From Solirubrobacteraceae bacterium (GTDB lineage: Bacteria; Actinomycetota; Thermoleophilia; Solirubrobacterales; Solirubrobacteraceae): a stretch of DNA of 7,238 nt. The notes under the pieces are model-generated. The model had not been told where the DNA came from. It ran no database searches and saw nothing but the letters and a program-made list of their open reading frames with translations. The position numbers and the translations under genes were made by a program. The stretch lies in NCBI GenBank assembly GCA_016462245.1, contig JAEMTR010000070.1, positions 1-7,238 on the forward strand. The letters run 5' to 3'. Numbering within the stretch: the stretch's first letter is position 1; each line of letters begins with the position of its first letter. Below, piece after piece: positions 6,086 to 7,238 of this stretch.

Positions 6086-6092
6086 ATCTCGA

Positions 6093-6851
6093 GTGCCGTC
6101 AGGTCGATCGACACCCGCTAAACCGCCAAGCTCGAGCGAAGAAACTGCTCGTGAAGTTGCCGACCTAGCCGAGGCACGCGAAGTGGCGCGGCCGCCGGGG
6201 GAGGTCGTCGGGTTCTACTCTCGGGTGGGTGGTTTATTCGAAACGTGGGGCCGGTTGGTCGACTCACGAGCCCGCTCACGAGTGCAGGAGTTGTGTGGGG
6301 TCGCCGATGGTGACGCCGTTCTGGAGGTCGGCGTCGGCGCGGGCAGCCAACTGGTGGAGTCTGCCTTAGCCAATCCGTCAGGTCGGATCGTGGGTGTCGA
6401 CCTCGCCGATGGCATGATCCACGAAACTCGCCGCAGGCTTGCCGCGGCTGACATCACGAACGCCGAGGTCTTGCGTGCAGGAGCCTGCGATTTACCGTTT
6501 GTTGACGACTCGTTCGACGTCGTTTACAGCATCTACGTGCTCGACATCCTGCCGTGGGACGACATTCGCCGGGCCTTGCGTGAGTTTGATCGGGTCCTGC
6601 GCCCCGGCGGCCGCCTAGTGCTGTGCCACGTGACCCCCGGCGAACGCCCACGCCACCGCCTCGGCGATCACCTCTATGGCAGTGGCCTGCCGCTGACCGG
6701 TAACTGCCGTGGAATCCGCGTCACATCGCTGCTCGACGAACTCCGCTTTGAGCAGATCACGCGCGAATACAGCGCTCAGTTCCTGCTCCCCAGCGAGATC
6801 GTCTCCTCGCGAGCGCCAAGCGATCAGATCGACGGTTCCAGCCAGTCGTAG
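6093..6851 (+). CDS. Class I SAM-dependent methyltransferase (UbiE/Methyltransf_11-like), substrate unknown
   Basis: The 252-residue product has a Rossmann methyltransferase core: motif I VLEVGVGAG (76-84), the acidic end of strand 2 in IVGVDLADGM (D103, expected to hold the SAM ribose), ACDLPFVDDSFD (131-142), and the LRPGGRLVL post-motif (169-177). The FYSRVGGLFETWGRL segment (41-55) resembles the N-terminal YD..a..Y helix seen in UbiE-like enzymes. Small-molecule methylation in the cytosol is likely; the acceptor cannot be named. The first 30 residues are Ser/Glu/Ala-rich and probably disordered. An in-frame GTG at 6183 (V31), preceded by GAGG at 6171-6174, is an alternative start giving 222 residues. 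Two TTA leucine codons (L92, L134) are unusual against the GC-rich background. The gene is divergent from the protease and convergent with the lyase. Confidence 0.85.
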   Translation: MPSGRSTPAKPPSSSEETAREVADLAEAREVARPPGEVVGFYSRVGGLFETWGRLVDSRARSRVQELCGVADGDAVLEVGVGAGSQLVESALANPSGRIVGVDLADGMIHETRRRLAAADITNAEVLRAGACDLPFVDDSFDVVYSIYVLDILPWDDIRRALREFDRVLRPGGRLVLCHVTPGERPRHRLGDHLYGSGLPLTGNCRGIRVTSLLDELRFEQITREYSAQFLLPSEIVSSRAPSDQIDGSSQS

Positions 6852-6902
6852 GGACGCGCCGCCGGCTCACCGTCGCTCAAGCCCAGATCGTGCCCGCCGC
6901 GC
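6852..6902. other. Short convergent gap, no terminator recognised
   Basis: This 51-bp gap separates the convergent methyltransferase and lyase genes. A 7-bp inverted pair CGACGGT (6830-6836) / ACCGTCG (6869-6875) spans the methyltransferase stop, but its 32-nt loop and the lack of a T-run argue against an intrinsic terminator. Confidence 0.4.
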
Positions 6903-7238
6903 TTAAACCTCTTCGTTGCCGGCGGCGATTACGCGCAGGTTGATCGTCTTGTCGTAGAGCTTGGCGTCAACGCCGTGCTCTAGCGCAACCTCGCGCAGCG
7001 GCTGGCCGGTAGCGGTCGCCTGCTTGACGATTGCCGCTGCCTTGTCGTAACCGATCGCTCCGTTGAGCGCCGTCGCGACAGCCAGCGTTGAGCCCGCTGA
7101 GGCTGCAGTGCCGGCTTTATTCGGCTTGATTCCGTCGATGCACTTCTCAGCGAACATTGTCGAGCTTGTCGTCAGAAGGTGGATCGACTGGATCAGGTTG
7201 CGGCCGATCAGCGGAATCCGCACGTTCAGCTCAAACTG
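6903..7238 (-). CDS. fumC: Class II fumarase / aspartase family lyase, C-terminal part (cut by window edge)
   Basis: Only the last 111 residues are inside the window, and the reading frame continues past its right edge. The visible part begins QFELNV and holds the conserved C-terminal helices of the fumarase C/aspartase superfamily: RNLIQSIHLL, then AEKCIDGIKPN, then TALNGAIGYDKAAAIVKQA, then LREVALEHG. A class II fumarate hydratase interconverts fumarate and malate in the TCA cycle. GIKPN and IGYDKAA favour fumarase, while EKCIDGI and TGQPLREVALE recall aspartate ammonia-lyase, which makes fumarate from aspartate. The SS loop that would decide catalysis is outside the window. The C-terminus is short (ends AAGNEEV) compared with E. 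coli FumC. The start codon is not visible; the GTG at 7223 is simply an internal Val. Confidence 0.8.
   Translation of the reverse strand, partial: QFELNVRIPLIGRNLIQSIHLLTTSSTMFAEKCIDGIKPNKAGTAASAGSTLAVATALNGAIGYDKAAAIVKQATATGQPLREVALEHGVDAKLYDKTINLRVIAAGNEEV

Noticed and set aside
5507..6121. 204-codon plus-strand open frame opposite the protease N-terminus
   Set aside because: Low-complexity Ala/Ser/Arg composition without motifs; the opposite strand has a signal peptide and complete S8 motifs.
6133..6151. CGAGC / GCTCG stem with a 9-nt loop near the methyltransferase start
   Set aside because: It is short, lies within coding sequence, and has no T-run or conserved context; chance is a sufficient explanation.
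6830..6875. 7-bp inverted repeat spanning the methyltransferase stop as a terminator
   Set aside because: The loop is 32 nt and there is no U-tract on either strand.
1..7238. A novel defence, mobile or biosynthetic system
   Set aside because: No transposase, integrase, recombination repeats, CRISPR-type repeats, toxin-antitoxin pair or clustered biosynthetic enzymes are visible; each gene fits a common chromosomal family.

Overview
The window is about 7.2 kb of GC-rich DNA (roughly 60-65% G+C by eye) with seven protein genes, six complete and one cut by the right edge. I found no RNA gene, insertion sequence or CRISPR array. The gene styles and promoter architecture suggest a high-GC actinobacterium. 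A Thermoleophilia/Solirubrobacterales-type organism is my best guess, but that placement is inferred from family resemblance and no marker gene here proves it.

Layout. Leftward at the left end is a stand-alone 5'-3' exonuclease of the Pol I N-terminal/FEN type (20-892). Across a 53-bp divergent gap, three rightward genes follow: an ABC1/UbiB-type atypical kinase (946-2358), a MaoC-like hotdog hydratase closely resembling mycobacterial Rv0130/HtdZ (2400-2852), and an aldehyde dehydrogenase of the succinate-semialdehyde dehydrogenase type (2904-4382). The aldehyde dehydrogenase ends 4 bp from the end of a leftward secreted subtilisin-family protease with a C-terminal PPC-like domain (4387-5976). 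A 116-bp divergent region containing three short inverted repeats separates the protease from a rightward class I SAM-dependent methyltransferase (6093-6851). At the right edge is the C-terminal part of a leftward class II fumarase/aspartase-family lyase (6903-7238, partial).

How the genes might relate. The hydratase and the aldehyde dehydrogenase fit acyl-CoA and carboxylic-acid metabolism, and the fumarase-like lyase would receive the C4 acids that a succinate-semialdehyde dehydrogenase feeds into the TCA cycle. The ABC1 kinase family is tied to isoprenoid-quinone and lipid homeostasis. The genes lie in several transcription units, however, and I see no convincing dedicated pathway or defence system. 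Most of this looks like ordinary chromosomal metabolism.

The most coherent unexplained signal is in the promoters. Four of the five genes whose 5' ends lie in intergenic DNA have a TAnnnT -10-like hexamer ending exactly 6 or 7 nt before the chosen start codon (892-, 2904+, 5976-, 6093+), and the ABC1 gene has a weaker version. This is the geometry of leaderless transcripts. Only the MaoC gene has a clear Shine-Dalgarno sequence. Other points worth a look are a Gly where the exonuclease family normally has a metal-binding Asp, overlapping back-to-back -10 elements at 900-909, and a palindrome overlapping the methyltransferase -10.
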